A stretch of 64,000 nucleotides of DNA from Cyrtodaria siliqua. Taxonomy: Eukaryota; Mollusca; Bivalvia; Adapedonta; Hiatellidae. Within the stretch, counting starts at the first letter, position 1. The number at the start of each line of letters is the position of its first letter. The position numbers and the translations under genes are program-made. The notes under the pieces were generated by a model, which saw nothing but the letters and a program-made list of their open reading frames with translations, did not search any database and was not told the DNA's origin. Shown here piece after piece: positions 1 through 11,526 of this stretch. Location: the NCBI GenBank assembly GCA_037043455.1, contig JAWPHD010001289.1:1-64000 (forward strand). Reading direction: 5' to 3'.

Positions 1-409
1 TTAAGTCCACCAAACTAGTTCTGCCTACGTGATGAAGCGTCAATAATAACGTTTCTCTGCTTTAATTAAGGTACAAAATGCACAAGTTTGATTTAATTAC
101 ATATCGTTTTTAACTATAAATCATCCGAATGATGCAATGAGAACATGTCCTCCTACTCCTTATTAGAGTTGTTAAACTATAACATTATTGGCAAAGATAG
201 GAAAGAGACTTAAAGTAGAAATGGAGTAAATTAATCCTCATCCTATCTAAATATAAAGTGACGTCGCTCAACGGACGTTTTTATAGGGTATTGTAATATG
301 TTTTTACGTGCACAGCTAATTATAATTTTCGTAATTGCTTTTGTTATATACTCCTCAATATATGTTAAGGACCGCACGAAAATGTCTCCATATGCTCACT
401 AGCATTACG
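1..409. other. No recognisable feature
   Basis: AT-rich sequence with no coding frame or repeat that I can relate to the rest of the window. Confidence 0.5.
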
Positions 410-676
410 TAGTCCCCATTATGTAGTCCGAGTATTAACGTTCATACCCTATTTAACCCCTTCTCCAAGAAGCGGAAACGGGGTTTGCTGGGGTATGAAC
501 TTTTGGCTTAAAAAATTTACATATTGTAAAATTTAAACATTTACTTGGTAATTTTAAACAGGTTATCGCATTTTTTTCTGTAAACATGTTTTATTGTCGA
601 AATATCCGGTATAATATCCTGCTAATGAAGGAAATTTCCATCACTTAATGGATTTAAGGCGAGACCACGTAATTCG
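410..676. mobile_element. M1 family MITE-like copy (diverged)
   Basis: Shares its whole layout with the copies at 17032-17308, 18287-18546 and 31863-32119. One end reads gtagtccgagtattaac, the middle has a ccttctccaagaagcg hairpin-like segment, and the other end reads taaggcgagaccacgtaat. The two ends are short inverted repeats of the form acgtggtcc/ggaccacgt. It has no coding capacity, so it is a non-autonomous DNA transposon by inference. This copy is more diverged than the others. Confidence 0.6.
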
Positions 677-2099
677 CTATACATTGTTCTGTTAATTAGT
701 CCGAGATGTTTGATAATTTCTAAAAATTATTAATTTGCCCCAAAACAACAGTACTAAAAGTTTTAATATGTTTTGTCAATGTATTCATTACGTTTAATCT
801 CTATCAATGGAACAATGGACGCGAAATTATAATTATCCTCGAATTTGATTAACCTTTGACAGTTTAAATGCATAGACAGTTTTGAAAAACGCCGATTTTT
901 TTCTCCCATCCAAAATGAAGTCAATTTTTAAGTCCTAGTTTGCATATTTCGCACTACACGCTTATCTGTAGAGTTCTTCTAAAGAAAATGGTGACAGATG
1001 TGTGTTATCGAATCAATAGTCATGAAAATATTACGAAATAACAGTTTTGGGTGAAAAAATAAATTTTTATTGAAATTCAAAATCTGAACTTTCAAATTAT
1101 TTGTGTTGGTGTAAAATGTTCCTAAAGAATACAGAAACACGAAACAGTTTCCATTCTTGGAATGCACTGTGTATTTAAACTTGTGCAATGATGCAGACTT
1201 TAATCTTATTGAAATAAAGAAGGGATGGTCCTTAACATATTTTGAGGAGTATATATAGTATAGCTATGTACATAAGATATTGAGGCACTTTTGTTTTTTA
1301 TTCCACGGAGGGTCTTGATTATGTATGAGTTAGCGTATAAGAGTAAATCATTTTTATTTCGAAAAATGGCGCTTTTTAAAACAATGATATTGCCTTTGCA
1401 AATGTCATGCCTGGTGAGCCATGTTGATGCATGTGATACATTCAAGTTATGACAAAACTACGACTGGATAATTGTGTTAACGGATTAAATATGTGTTATT
1501 AGCTTATGTAAATGTCAAACATAAAATCAAGCATTCACAGAACCCAGTCAACCAAAACATGCATGCCATGTAAAACAAATAACAGTTATAAAGAAATTAA
1601 GAACTTCACAATCTTTGTTTCTTACACGCTGATTTATCGCTTTCCCGATTTAAGGAGATAAATAGTTCTTTTAGAAAGGATGTCATTACTGAAGAAATAT
1701 CGTGTATTCTTAATTTATCACATAACCTGGCGTCTGGGAGTGTAATAAAGCCATGATTTATTTCTCGTAATACACTGTACAATGTATTACCTAAAAAAAT
1801 GAGTTTTTATACAGTATAACATGTAACCCCACTTGCTTGCATGGGATATCATACAATACGTTTAGACACCTTCAATATTTATCCTTATTTGAAATCGTAC
1901 TTTGTAAAATGCATGTTAGTAACGTTAAATTTAGTTTAGGGTGTCGCATTATTTGTAGGACGAACGCGTTACAGCCGCCTAACGTAGCTGACGTCATGAA
2001 AACAACAACACGACGTCATGATTTATTTTTCAAATGAAATTTATTATTATCAACTGTTTAAGTTTATTGTTTTCTATATATTGTATTTATGAAAATATT
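677..2099. other. No recognisable feature
   Basis: AT-rich non-coding sequence. The short open frames here (69, 79 and 66 codons) have no recognisable motif and look like chance frames. Confidence 0.45.
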
Positions 2100-2400
2100 A
2101 AATGTGAAAAAAGAAATTTAAAACGTTTTTAAAATAGTTACTGGTATTGACCTTGAACACTTAATTAGTTCCGATTTAAATGTCTTTGCCTAAAGACCTC
2201 ATACAAAACAAAAACTCAGTGCAGTTGTCAGATGTAATGTATTGCCATGTCAGGTTTCACCTTTGTCACTCTAAAGGATTTATATAATATACAATTTCAT
2301 TTCCGGTTTTATTGGTAATGAACAATGAAATGTTCCCGTGGTTTTATTTCAGATTATATACTGTGTGACATTATGTGCACTTAAGGAATGTTTTTTTCAA
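2100..2400. repeat. Dispersed block, paralogous to 31650-32950
   Basis: Similar in order and wording to 31660-31815 and 32825-32950. Shared pieces include ctggtattgac, catttccggt and ctgtgtgacattatgtg. The second locus carries about 1 kb of extra DNA between the two halves, so this locus looks like the unoccupied form. Confidence 0.55.
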
Positions 2401-3159
2401 AATTAGAAGAGTAGTTTATATCATTGATCACGTATCTTAAATTCCTTAATCCGGATTATGCTACTAGTTAAACAGTGAACTTGTGAGGGTCTTGATGCGG
2501 GTAAACTTTGAGGGCCTCATTGAAGATTGACTAGTTTAAAATGAGTTCTCACGTTAAATAAAGTCTTTATTATTATTATTATTAAGCTGGACGCCGCAGT
2601 ACTGTCTTTACTACGCGGGTTGAAAGACCGGAGAATCACATTTTCTAGTCGAAACATTGCGCTAGTAAAAACGTAGTTCATGAGCGTAGTTCATGAGAAA
2701 ATTGGAAAATATATATGTGTAATCCGGCCGTTAAAAATTCTCCTAACATATTTCGATGGTAGACATAGTATTTGAGGAAATCGGATTACTATTCACCAGC
2801 AGGGAGTCGGCAAAAGTATTTGTGTTGAGACTGTAATGAGAAGCTATTAATGAGGAAAACTGTAATTGTTTGATGTACGAGTGTTAGTAAATGTGCTGTT
2901 AGGATAGTGACATTATTTTTAAACAAGAGCTGTCGGGGAACAGCGCAGCTCGACTATTCGATTTTTCAGAGAGTAATGAATTATATAGCCAGTCTATAAA
3001 ATCAGAAAACAAGGCTTAATCAGTGTGGGGTGGGGTTGGCGGGCGGGGTGGGTATAGAAAGTCAGGCCGATATAAAATTATTGTTAGAATCTCATACACA
3101 TTATAGTAAAATTTGGGGCAGGTTGTAAAATTTTATTTTTTTATTTTTATCATTTTTAA
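2401..3159. other. Non-coding; short ATT microsatellite
   Basis: Contains a short (att)n run at about 2567-2583 and otherwise no recognisable feature. A purine-rich, G-rich stretch at 3020-3055 leads into the minisatellite that follows. Confidence 0.4.
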
Positions 3160-4260
3160 TGAACGGGGGCGGAGTGGTTGGCAACATGGCAATATGTGTA
3201 AGAATTGACCACAACAACAAAGACATATGTAAAAAAAATGTGTTTCGAGTAGGGTGCGGGGAGAGGCGTGGGGAGGGCAACATAGCTATATGTGTAAGAA
3301 TTGACCAAAAATAACACAGCAATATGTCCAAAAAAATGTGTTAAGAGTGTGGGAGGGGGAGGAGGCGGGCGAGGGAGGTGAAGGAGGTGGGGCAACATAG
3401 CTATATGTGTAAGAATTGACCAAAACAACACAGAAATATGTAAACAAAATAAAAGTTTCGTGTGTGAGAGGGGAAGCAGGGGTGGGTGGGTTTTGAGTGG
3501 GGGCAACATAGCTATATCTGTAAGAATTGACCAAAAATAACACAGAAATATGTAAAAAAAAAGAAGAAGCTTTTCGAGTGTGGGGGTGTGGGAAGGCGGG
3601 GGGAAGGAGTAGTTGGGGGGACAAGATAGCTATATGTATAAGAATTTACCAAATCAACACAGAAATATGTAAAAAAAATGTTTCGAGTGTGGGAAATAAA
3701 TGTGTTTTGAGTGCGGGAGGTTGAGGCGGGGGCAACATAGCTATATCTGTAAAAAATTACCAAATATAGCACAGCAATATTTAGAAAAACAAAAGAAAAT
3801 GTTCCGAGTGTGGGAGGGTAGAGGAGGCGTGGGAAGGTGGGGCAACATAGCTAAATGTGTAAGAATTGACCAAAACAACCCACAAATATGTAAAAAAAAA
3901 AGTTTCGAGTGTGGGTGGGGGAGGTGGGGAGGTGGGGAGTGGGTGCGGGTGAGTGGGGGCAACATAGCTATATGTGTAAGAATTTACCAAAACAACACAG
4001 AAATATGTAAAAAAAAAAAAAAAAAAACTTGCGTTCCGAGTGTGGGGGTGGGGAAGGCGGGGGTGGGGGAAGGCGGGTGGACAACATAGCTATATGTGTA
4101 AGAATTTACAAAAACAACAAAGAAATATGAAACAAAATAAAAATGTTTCACATGTGGGTGGCAAGGCGGGGGTTGGGGGGGGGGGGCGGGTGGGGGGGGG
4201 GACAACATAGCTATATGTGTAAGAATTGCCCAGAACAACACAGAAATATTTTTAAAAAAA
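3160..4260. repeat. G-rich minisatellite, about 110-125-bp unit
   Basis: Roughly ten diverged tandem copies. Each unit contains caacatagctatatgtgtaa, then gaccaaaacaacacagaaat, an A-run, tttcgagtgtggg and a very G-rich tail of variable length. The strand is strongly asymmetric (G on plus, C on minus). The overlapping proline/histidine-rich open frames are by-products of the array. Confidence 0.9.
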
Positions 4261-4539
4261 TAATCCCAACCAAAATTATAGATATATATAACAACTAACA
4301 TGCAAACCTTGATCTGCCTTTATTGCACATTTTATGGGCCATCACAATTTGGGTTGCATGGGAGCCTAGAATTTGCAGAAGACAAAATTACTTACGCAAC
4401 CGTTTACAACATACTGTAAGAAAACCAAATCCCAAATTTAGTTGAGCTAGAACAAGAAATGTAGGAGATATAGACATGTCAACACAGCTTACAGGCAAAA
4501 TGTGATGTGACATAGACACATTTTAAGGACTTTCCCTTA
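4261..4539. other. No recognisable feature
   Basis: AT-rich sequence between the minisatellite and an M1 end fragment. Confidence 0.4.
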
Positions 4540-4592
4540 AATATAAGCTTTCCCATCGCTTAATGGAATTAAGGTGGGACCACGTAACGAGA
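4540..4592. mobile_element. M1 MITE end fragment
   Basis: Only one end of the M1 family is present (cccatcgcttaatggaat followed by aaggtgggaccacgtaa). No matching second end was seen nearby. Confidence 0.6.
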
Positions 4593-4616
4593 CTTTGAAT
4601 CTGGGCACATGTGTCA

Positions 4617-4672
4617 CGGTATGTGTGTGTGTGTGTACGCGCGCGCGGCGTGCTTGTGTGCGTGCGTGCAAG
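4617..4672. repeat. TG/CG dinucleotide-rich microsatellite
   Basis: A run of tgtgtgtgtgtg followed by acgcgcgcgcgg and mixed tgcg repeats. Confidence 0.8.
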
Positions 4673-4985
4673 CCACTACCAAATATTGGAATGCCAAACT
4701 ACAACAATATCTTAAACTGTTTTACACTATTGTTATACCTAACAAGTTCTGCCATCCTTTGAAATCAATAAAATCATACTGTCAATTAATAGTTAAACCA
4801 GCCGAATCATATAAGAAATGCATGTATGGTAATTGAATTAATGTCTATCTTTATATTATTTATACCATGTATTCAAATTGGTCTGTAAAACATCTTCAAT
4901 TATGCACTTATGTTCTTATTAGATAATGATTTTTCAATGACGCCTCATACTGTTGATATTGTTATTTGTTTTCATTTTAAATATG

Positions 4986-5740
4986 TTATGAAGACTCTTG
5001 TAAAGGAAATTTGTCTACTTGTCGAACTCGTCCAATATCTAAGAAAGATACCTATGCGTCGATGTCCTAACTTGTCGAACTCGTCCAATATATTAGAAAC
5101 AAACCTATGCGTCATGTTTCCTATTTGTCGAACGTGTATAAGATATTAAGAAACACACTAAAACTCATTAGATTACTAGAGCAGTTTTAAGAGATAATAT
5201 GATTCTCCGATATCCTAACCAGCGCGATAAATGAGACCGGTTTCACGTACCAAGACTAACATACATTCTGTTATCAAGACAGATTTAACACTTGTTTTGT
5301 AATCCTGATTAAACAAGTATCGCAACGGTGATAACATGATATAATTTCCTACCGTAAGTGCATATGACGTCACAAAGCATGCTATCTCAAACAAATCGGT
5401 GGTTATAATACATTTTACACTTAACAATAAAAACGGAAATGCAATTTATATTTTTATTTTAAAAAAATGATGAGTGTCACAGGTGATAGCTGACGGAAAG
5501 ATCTCAAACAATTCCCGTGTTAATACAACATTTTACACTCACAATAAAAGCAGAAATGCGGTTTATTGTATTTAAATGTTTCAGAGTGCCATTGAGTCAT
5601 AGCTGACGGAAAGTAATCAGCTAGGGGGAAATTACATCCCACATCTAACATCTCAATGTATGAGAACTGCATGAAAAACAATTCTTCAGAACAGAATAAT
5701 ATTTCGCAACCAAAATTTATCTTCCATTAGACATATTATC
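4986..5740. repeat. R2 dispersed repeat copy
   Basis: Related along its length to the two tandem copies at 30190-31545. Shared blocks are cttgtcgaactcgtccaa, gattctccgatatcctaacc, agctgacggaaagtaatcag and gcatgaaaaacaattcttca. The first block is present three times in this copy (about 5020, 5070 and 5130). Non-coding; class unknown. Confidence 0.65.
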
Positions 5741-6039
5741 GATATATATTTACAAGCAGTATGTTACCAAATAACAATTACACATGCAGAGCAATATAGA
5801 GGTTGAATGTTATGCTTTGTATTCAACGTGGTTTAATTGGTCATTCAAGCTAACATTTTGTATTTAAACTAACCGTTGAACTGTACACGTAGTATATGAC
5901 CTTATAGAGGTTGGATATGAAAATAAGTATCCAAGTCGAACAGGAAATGCAGCTTTCACAGAACGCAGTAAACTAAAAAACATGCAAAACGACTTACATG
6001 AATATGTTAATAAGGAATAAAGACGTATGACGACACAAA

Positions 6040-6365
6040 CACAAAAAGGGTTGACAATAGGGCTACCGCCTTGGAACGGTCAGTGGCAAAAAAGTGCGCT
6101 GGGGGTTTAAGCCAGGTTCTATGGTGCACCAAACCTCACACTTACCCTACTGTCATCCCAAAAAACGGGGCAGAATAAAGAAATCCTCGCCATGAACTAT
6201 TCTCTAACCGACAAGGCAGCATTAATAGGCAATATAAGTAAAACACAAAGATGCTCGTGTATATATAAATACAAAACAAATAGCCTAGAAAGACACAATG
6301 AAGGTAATCAGTGACTTGGCAGAAGCCAGAGCAACAAGAGAATAAACCATTGCGGGCACGACAAG
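6040..6365 (-). mobile_element. Family D dispersed element (reverse copy)
   Basis: Reverse-orientation copy of a family seen at 12555-13195, 16420-16855, 17725-18085, 22190-22620, 61195-62035 and 63490-63960. Diagnostic wording on the element strand includes gaccgttccaaggcg, cctattgtcaa, gatgacagtagggtaag and ggtttggtgcacc. Class unknown; no transposase or RT was seen in it. Confidence 0.65.
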
Positions 6366-6417
6366 ACAAGATTGCAGACAAACATCAATCGTCACCGTCC
6401 TTTTGGGCTTTAGGTAG

Positions 6418-6920
6418 ACGTCATCATAGGGTCCACAGTCTGTCCGGTCATCGCACAATTAACGACGAAAGCATACTAATAGTGGCGAACTGTAAATGGG
6501 TCCACCACCAAGCAATAAATTGCGTTGCAAAATGATAGGGTCATAACCTCTTTTGATAACATTTTTAACAAGTTTAACAAAGATTGTATGAAAGTGATCA
6601 TGACCATGGATCTTACGAAGCTTGTAAATCACGTCACGATAGAAGTCAGGTTGTGATAATCCTTGTCACAGAAGAGTTCTTAAATTACTTATATATTTGG
6701 GAAGAAGATCAGTGTTATGATAATACAATTTTGCAAAGGTTTTGCGAAGTTTATGGTAACGGTAGCCCTGATGGAGTAGCTTTTTAGTTCTACAAAGATT
6801 ACCAATACCAATGTCCTCAACTCGAGTACAAGCTCTAGAAAAACGAATAAGTTGAGACACATAGACCCCATAAGAAGTTGCTTGCGGAACATCCCCATCT
6901 AAATAGGGACATAAAACGTT
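6418..6920 (+). pseudogene. Decayed coding remnant linked to family D
   Basis: Broken frames here resemble the reverse-strand frame at 12276-12464. Shared protein wording includes ANCKW near 6485, then YESDHDHGSYEACK against YERENDQGSYEVCK, and a GSPDGV motif near 6765. The remnant contains several stops and frame changes. Both copies adjoin a family D element, so I infer that it was part of that element or of a gene it carried. I do not recognise the protein family. Confidence 0.5.
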
Positions 6921-7031
6921 CAACTAAACCGTTGAACTATAAGACGTAGTATATGACGTTACAGAGGTTGGATATGAACCTTGTATTCAACCTACAACTT
7001 TAAAACTAAACCGTTGAACTATAACACGTAT

Positions 7032-7330
7032 TATTCTATACCTAATTTATACGTCCAATCGTAGACGCTCATTCGAATCACGTGACCGTACAATATATTC
7101 CCGTATCGGGACGCACGCGCGTACAAAATAACCCGTATTCTTTTCGTATTGTACGATTCACAGGTCCCATGTTAAACCTATGATAAAGACCGAAGCGCGT
7201 GAAAAGGTTCCGAATGAAAGTCTGAATCGACAGGCGCTCTAGATAAAGCGTTACGATAAAGCTCCTGTTGTCACCGGATCATTATTGTCATTCATTTATA
7301 CGATTGGACGTATAAATTAGGTATAGAATA
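7032..7330. mobile_element. MITE with perfect 32-bp inverted ends
   Basis: The left end at 7032-7063 (tattctatacctaatttata...) is matched in reverse complement by 7299-7330 (...tataaattaggtatagaata). The interior has no coding frame. It sits inside a copy of the short repeat described at 5865-7640, which shows that it is an insertion. Confidence 0.8.
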
Positions 7331-7338
7331 AAAAGATC

Positions 7339-7491
7339 ATTTAACAGTGTTCTGTACAATACGGAATATATTTGGACTCGTACACAGCTTGGAAAATCAT
7401 ATTGGACTCGCCTAGCGGCTCGTCCAATATGATTTTCCAAGCTGTGTACTCGTCCAAATATATATCCGTATTGTACAGAACACTGTTAAAT
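7339..7491. repeat. Long near-perfect hairpin (about 70-bp arms)
   Basis: The left arm runs from ttaacagtgttctgtacaat to atcatattgga and the right arm is its reverse complement, ending acagaacactgttaa. The loop around 7408-7422 is short (tcgcctagcggctcg). One arm carries tatatatat where the other has tatattt. It could be an independent foldback element or a cruciform insertion. Confidence 0.85.
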
Positions 7492-7640
7492 AACCTATAA
7501 GTATATGCCTTACAGAGGTTGGATATGAAACCTGTATTCAGCCTAAAACGTTACAACCAAACCGTTGAACTGTAACACGTGGTAAATGTATATGACCTTA
7601 CAGAGGTTGGATATGAAACATTGAATTCAACCTATAACTG

Positions 7641-8289
7641 GTAAAAATACTTATTATAATAATGTATCGTTTTAAGTTTGATATAAATTTTACTTATTAC
7701 CAAACTCTGAAAGTAGTAATAATATCGGTTAACTGGGGCTTTAAATCATTTGTTGCTTTTTCAAATTAGTAAAAGTGGTAAACGGTTTCATCGAAGGTAA
7801 GTGTGTTACCCTTTGTAAACAAAATACCAGTTTCGTTATAACTGATTTTAATTTATGCTTTCCAGAGATTTATATAATTTTCTCTGTGAAATAAAAGTGT
7901 AATCCACTGTTTTCCAACAGTGAAATTACCATAAATAAATATCACCGTTTTTGGAACTACTTTTTGCTATAATGATTATCTCCCTGTAACACTATAATGT
8001 TGGAACATTTTCAAGCCGATAGTTGGATGTTTTTGCTACCTATATATGTTATAACTTTTTTTAATAAATGTTCTTGTTATTTCACGGAAAATATGTTTAC
8101 TGAAATAAACCGCAATTTCATGTATTAACTAGTGATCTGTAGTGAATCAGTATTAAATTGGGGCTACCAGTGGGGCAAACAAATGTGAATAGACACAAAA
8201 ACATTGATGGAAGCATAATATTAAAAAAAAAATGTTTTTTCAGTGGAAGATGCAACATTATTTCATCTCGTGAGCTCCCAAAACTATGG
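7641..8289. other. No recognisable feature
   Basis: AT-rich, non-coding; no relation to other parts of the window noticed. Confidence 0.4.
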
Positions 8290-8630
8290 TGGTTGAATTC
8301 TGCCGTCTTGGCGGGTCGCCAGGACGACAAGACGACACGCGAAAAGACGACAAAACAGCATTTTGTCGTCTTGGCGCCCGCAAGACGACAAGACGACAAA
8401 ACGACGGATTTCGCGCGCCAAGACGACATTTGAAAGGTGCCAAGACGACAAATAAATCTGGCCCGTTGTCGTCTTTTCGCGTGGCGACTTGTTGTCTTGG
8501 CACTTTATTTTTGTCGATCTGTCGTCTTGGCGCCCGCCAGAACGACAAAACGAAAAAACGACAAATGGCTGTATTGGCGCGTGAAATCCGTAGTGTTGTC
8601 GTCTTGTCGTATTGGCATTAAGTAAATTTT
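8290..8630. repeat. Compound GACGAC/AAGACGAC short repeat
   Basis: Many copies of gacgacaagacgac and its reverse complement gtcgtcttg, interspersed with ggcgcccgcaagacg. The motif occurs in both orientations, so the region can fold. Several overlapping open frames on both strands arise only from the repeat. Confidence 0.8.
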
Positions 8631-9157
8631 AAAAATAATTTATCATTTTATTCTCAAGATTGAAATTCTACAATAACTACCCTTAATGAGTTCCAAGCTA
8701 CAGCGAATTTAAGGGAGCATGTACTTCCAATCTAATGGCATTTGGCTTGTTCGTATTTGCATGTAAAATATATGACACATACCGATATAAAATGTTTTGA
8801 TGTATTTAGTAATTAGTACAATTAAGGCATACCTGTATATGTAACATATAAATTATGTATGTAATGTTTCATCAATAAAATGTTATGTGGGCGCCTTGTA
8901 ATACACGTGTGAATTGATCACATTGGGAACAAGTATATTACCCCCCGCAAATTGTACGTTATTAACAAAAGCCGCCGAGAACCAGCGTTTCGAACTCACA
9001 GAAAAAAACAATTTTGGACTCAATAAAACCGAGTCTACTACTTTATTGTTTTATTTGTGTTGCTTCTAACGGTCTTTTTTTTTTGTATTTTTTGTTAACA
9101 CAACGTTACAAACCAGAAATGGAGACGTTAAATTAGTTTTAATTAAAAGTAATTAAT
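8532..9157. repeat. Segment A (first copy of duplicated block)
   Basis: Nearly identical to 10908-11526, from gcccgccagaacgac to aaaagtaattaat. A few differences distinguish the copies, for example a 5-base gap after gagaacc and ccaagctac versus ccgagctac. Confidence 0.9.
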
Positions 9158-9518
9158 TATAAATTACATAGCGAGATTTCTCAAAACATTTCAATAACAA
9201 ATTGTAACAAATTAAGAAAAAAAGATTTTGAAATTAATCCAAAGTAAACGTAATAAGCCCATGTTTACGAGTACATGATATTCTTTTCAAGCTAGTGCTT
9301 TTGCAGTGAAATGATGTCCCAATCAAACAACGTAATTGTCCATTTATCATTATGTTGACTTGACAATCCCATTTCCTTAATACAAATTTGTATCATATCG
9401 TGTTAATTTCTTCAGTAAACAATGAAATACACTGATGTCACATTATCAGTCTATGATGTTCAACTGGATCGAAAACATAATTTAGTTCTTCGTGTACATT
9501 ATATATATAGTGTTTCGT
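9158..9518. other. No recognisable feature
   Basis: AT-rich, non-coding. Confidence 0.4.
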
Positions 9519-9850
9519 GCGGTGGTGGCGCAGTCGTAGAGCGTCCGTCTAGCATGTGGGAGGTCATACGCTTAATCCGCGACCGGGTCACACCAAATTC
9601 TGGATAAAAAGTGTACCAAGAGCCCCTTTGCATGACGTTTAGCATATGAAGGTCAGTGCTAGGACCGGTCCGCAAGTTGTAGCACGCGCCTGTATATGAT
9701 ATCGGCATTGATATACGTGGAGGTATTACAGTGTGGCAGTATTATACAATTGAGCATTGAGCTCGTATAAAGCGACGTTAAGACCCATACATTAAATCGC
9801 ACACACGCACACTCACACACGCGCACACTCACTCACTCATTCACTCACTC
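9519..9850 (+). mobile_element. tRNA-derived SINE
   Basis: The head resembles a tRNA (gtggtggcgcagtcgtagag, then gcgtccgtctagcatg). The body follows and the tail reads aaagcgacgttaagacc, then a cacacac/ctcact-rich simple repeat, the usual layout of SINEs. The B box region is diverged (ccgcgaccgggtc), so it is probably inactive. Confidence 0.7.
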
Positions 9851-9934
9851 ACCCAAACCTAAATTCTTATAGGATGATGTTTGTCTTTAATATTGTCTTG
9901 TCGTAACTTTAACGGTTTGTTCTCTTGTCTACAT

Positions 9935-10150
9935 CCTGGTATTCCAGTGAGGTAGCTAGGTAACATTGAGCACGGAGCTAACTACTACCAGTAGACACTG
10001 TCGTGGTATGACCGAATGTAGCAACGTTAAATGTAATAACATCGCTAAATGTAAAAACGTCGCTAAATGTAAAAACGTTTGCCCTAAACATAAAATTGGT
10101 GGCTAAATGTAAATGCAAACGTTGCTAAGAGTAAAAAGAAAAAGCGACAT
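9935..10150 (+). mobile_element. SINE 3' remnant with 18-20-bp repeats
   Basis: The segment ccagtgaggtagctaggtaa followed by cagtagacactgtcg and acgttaaatg resembles a SINE body and tail. It runs into several copies of cgctaaatgtaaaaacgt. Confidence 0.5.
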
Positions 10151-10223
10151 ATGTAAAAATATGCGTAAAACAGTAATGTATATATTGGAAGATGTACATA
10201 TGCAAAGTGCACAATGCATATGA

Positions 10224-10294
10224 CAATGGCGGGAATCGAACCCACGACTTTGGGATCATGGGTCTAACGCTCTACCACCAGATCACAGCACTCC
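10224..10294 (-). mobile_element. tRNA-like SINE head (minus strand)
   Basis: On the minus strand it reads like a tRNA, with gatctggtggtagagcg (A-box region), a CAT at the anticodon position and a clean B box ggttcgattcc (plus strand 10232-10242). A related head lies at 37728-37800. The duplication breakpoint at 10266 falls inside it. Confidence 0.65.
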
Positions 10295-10907
10295 ACGATG
10301 TTTAACATGTTTAACACGGTATACGATGAAACGAATCTCTTGTACACGATGACTCACACACGATATACACTATTCGGTCAGAACTGATTTGTGGGTTCGT
10401 TATTGATGTAGTCGCGTCTCAATAGGACAATTATTGTTTGGTTAATTAGGTTTAATTTGTTTACTATTGTAATTCAGACTCTAGGCGTTATATATTTCCA
10501 AGTGATAATACTATTGTATTCCCCACATACATATATAATGCATGAGATTGAGAATATAATTACATACAATTGGTACGTTATTGTTCTGTTGGAATATGGT
10601 GCAATTCATTCATTCATTCATTCTTTTAATTCATGCGTTTGTTCATTCATTTTCGTAGTATTTGTAACTATTTCTAAATTCCAGACATTCCACTTGGTTT
10701 CATATATTATTGTATTCACTATGCTATATTTAATTAGAACGTGATAGAATCCAAGAGCTATGTCTGTGAAATTTAAATTGAAAATGTGGCATTTAATGAC
10801 GCCTCTCGGTATCTGGATTATATAGAGCAGCATCTTATGAGGTATCTGTTCCTTGGCTTTTCATTTGTCTTGGTCGAGTTGGGGGCTTCGATATTCATGG
10901 TATTTGT
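10266..10907. repeat. Segment B (first copy)
   Basis: Nearly identical to 11527-12168, from aacgctctaccaccagatc to catggtatttgt. It contains an (attc)n run at about 10605. The 95-codon open frame at 10457-10744 recurs in copy B' only because the DNA is duplicated. Confidence 0.9.
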
Positions 10908-11526
10908 GCCCGCCAGAACGACAAAACGAAAAAACGACAAATGGCTGTATTGGCGCGTGAAATCCGTAGTGTTGTCGTCTTGTCGTATTGGCATTAAGTA
11001 AATTTTAAAAATAATTTATCATTTTATTCTCAAGATTGAAATTCTACAATAACTACCCTTAATGAGTTCCGAGCTACAGCGAATTTAAGGGAGCATGTAC
11101 TTACAATCTAATGGCATTTGGCTTGTTCGTATTTGCATGTAAAATATATGACACATACCGATATAAAATGTTTTGATGTATTTAGTAATTAGTACAATTA
11201 AGGCATACCTGTATATGTAACATATAAATTATGTATGTAATGTTTCATCAATAAAATGTTATGTGGGCGCCTTGTAATACACGTGTGAATTGATCACATT
11301 TGAACAAGTATATTACCCCCCGCAAATTGTACGTTATTAACAAAAGCCGCCGAGAACCTTCGAACTCACAGAAAAAAACAATTTTGGACTCCATAAAACC
11401 GAGTCTACTACTTTATTGTTTTATTTGTGTTGCTTCTAACGGTCTTTTTTTTTGTATTTTTTGTTAACACAACGTTACAAACCAGAAATGGAGACGTTAA
11501 ATTAGTTTTAATTAAAAGTAATTAAT
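10908..11526. repeat. Segment A' (second copy of A)
   Basis: Second copy of 8532-9157, lying directly between the two B copies. Both junctions are abrupt: ggtatttgt|gcccgccag on the left and gtaattaat|aacgctctac on the right. Confidence 0.9.

Larger units (their letters stand above)
5865..7640. repeat. Scattered short repeat with agaggttggatatgaa core, interrupted by insertions
   Basis: A unit of about 75 bp (accgttgaactgtaacacgt, then tatgaccttacagaggttgg, then atatgaaacctgtattcaa) recurs at about 5870-5945, 6920-7000, 7000-7031, 7492-7560 and 7560-7640. A family D copy and its coding remnant lie between the first and second copies. The 7032-7330 MITE and the 7339-7491 hairpin split the third. 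Confidence 0.65.

Noticed and set aside
3156..3990. Several overlapping minus-strand open frames, Pro/His/Tyr-rich
   Set aside because: They are the reverse reading of a G-rich minisatellite and repeat with its period.
8118..8625. Four open frames of 62-111 codons on both strands
   Set aside because: Produced by the gacgacaagacgac repeat; no protein motif.
10224..10294. Possible tRNA-Met gene on the minus strand
   Set aside because: The B box and anticodon position look right, but the acceptor stem does not pair well and a related head recurs at 37728-37800. A SINE head is more likely.
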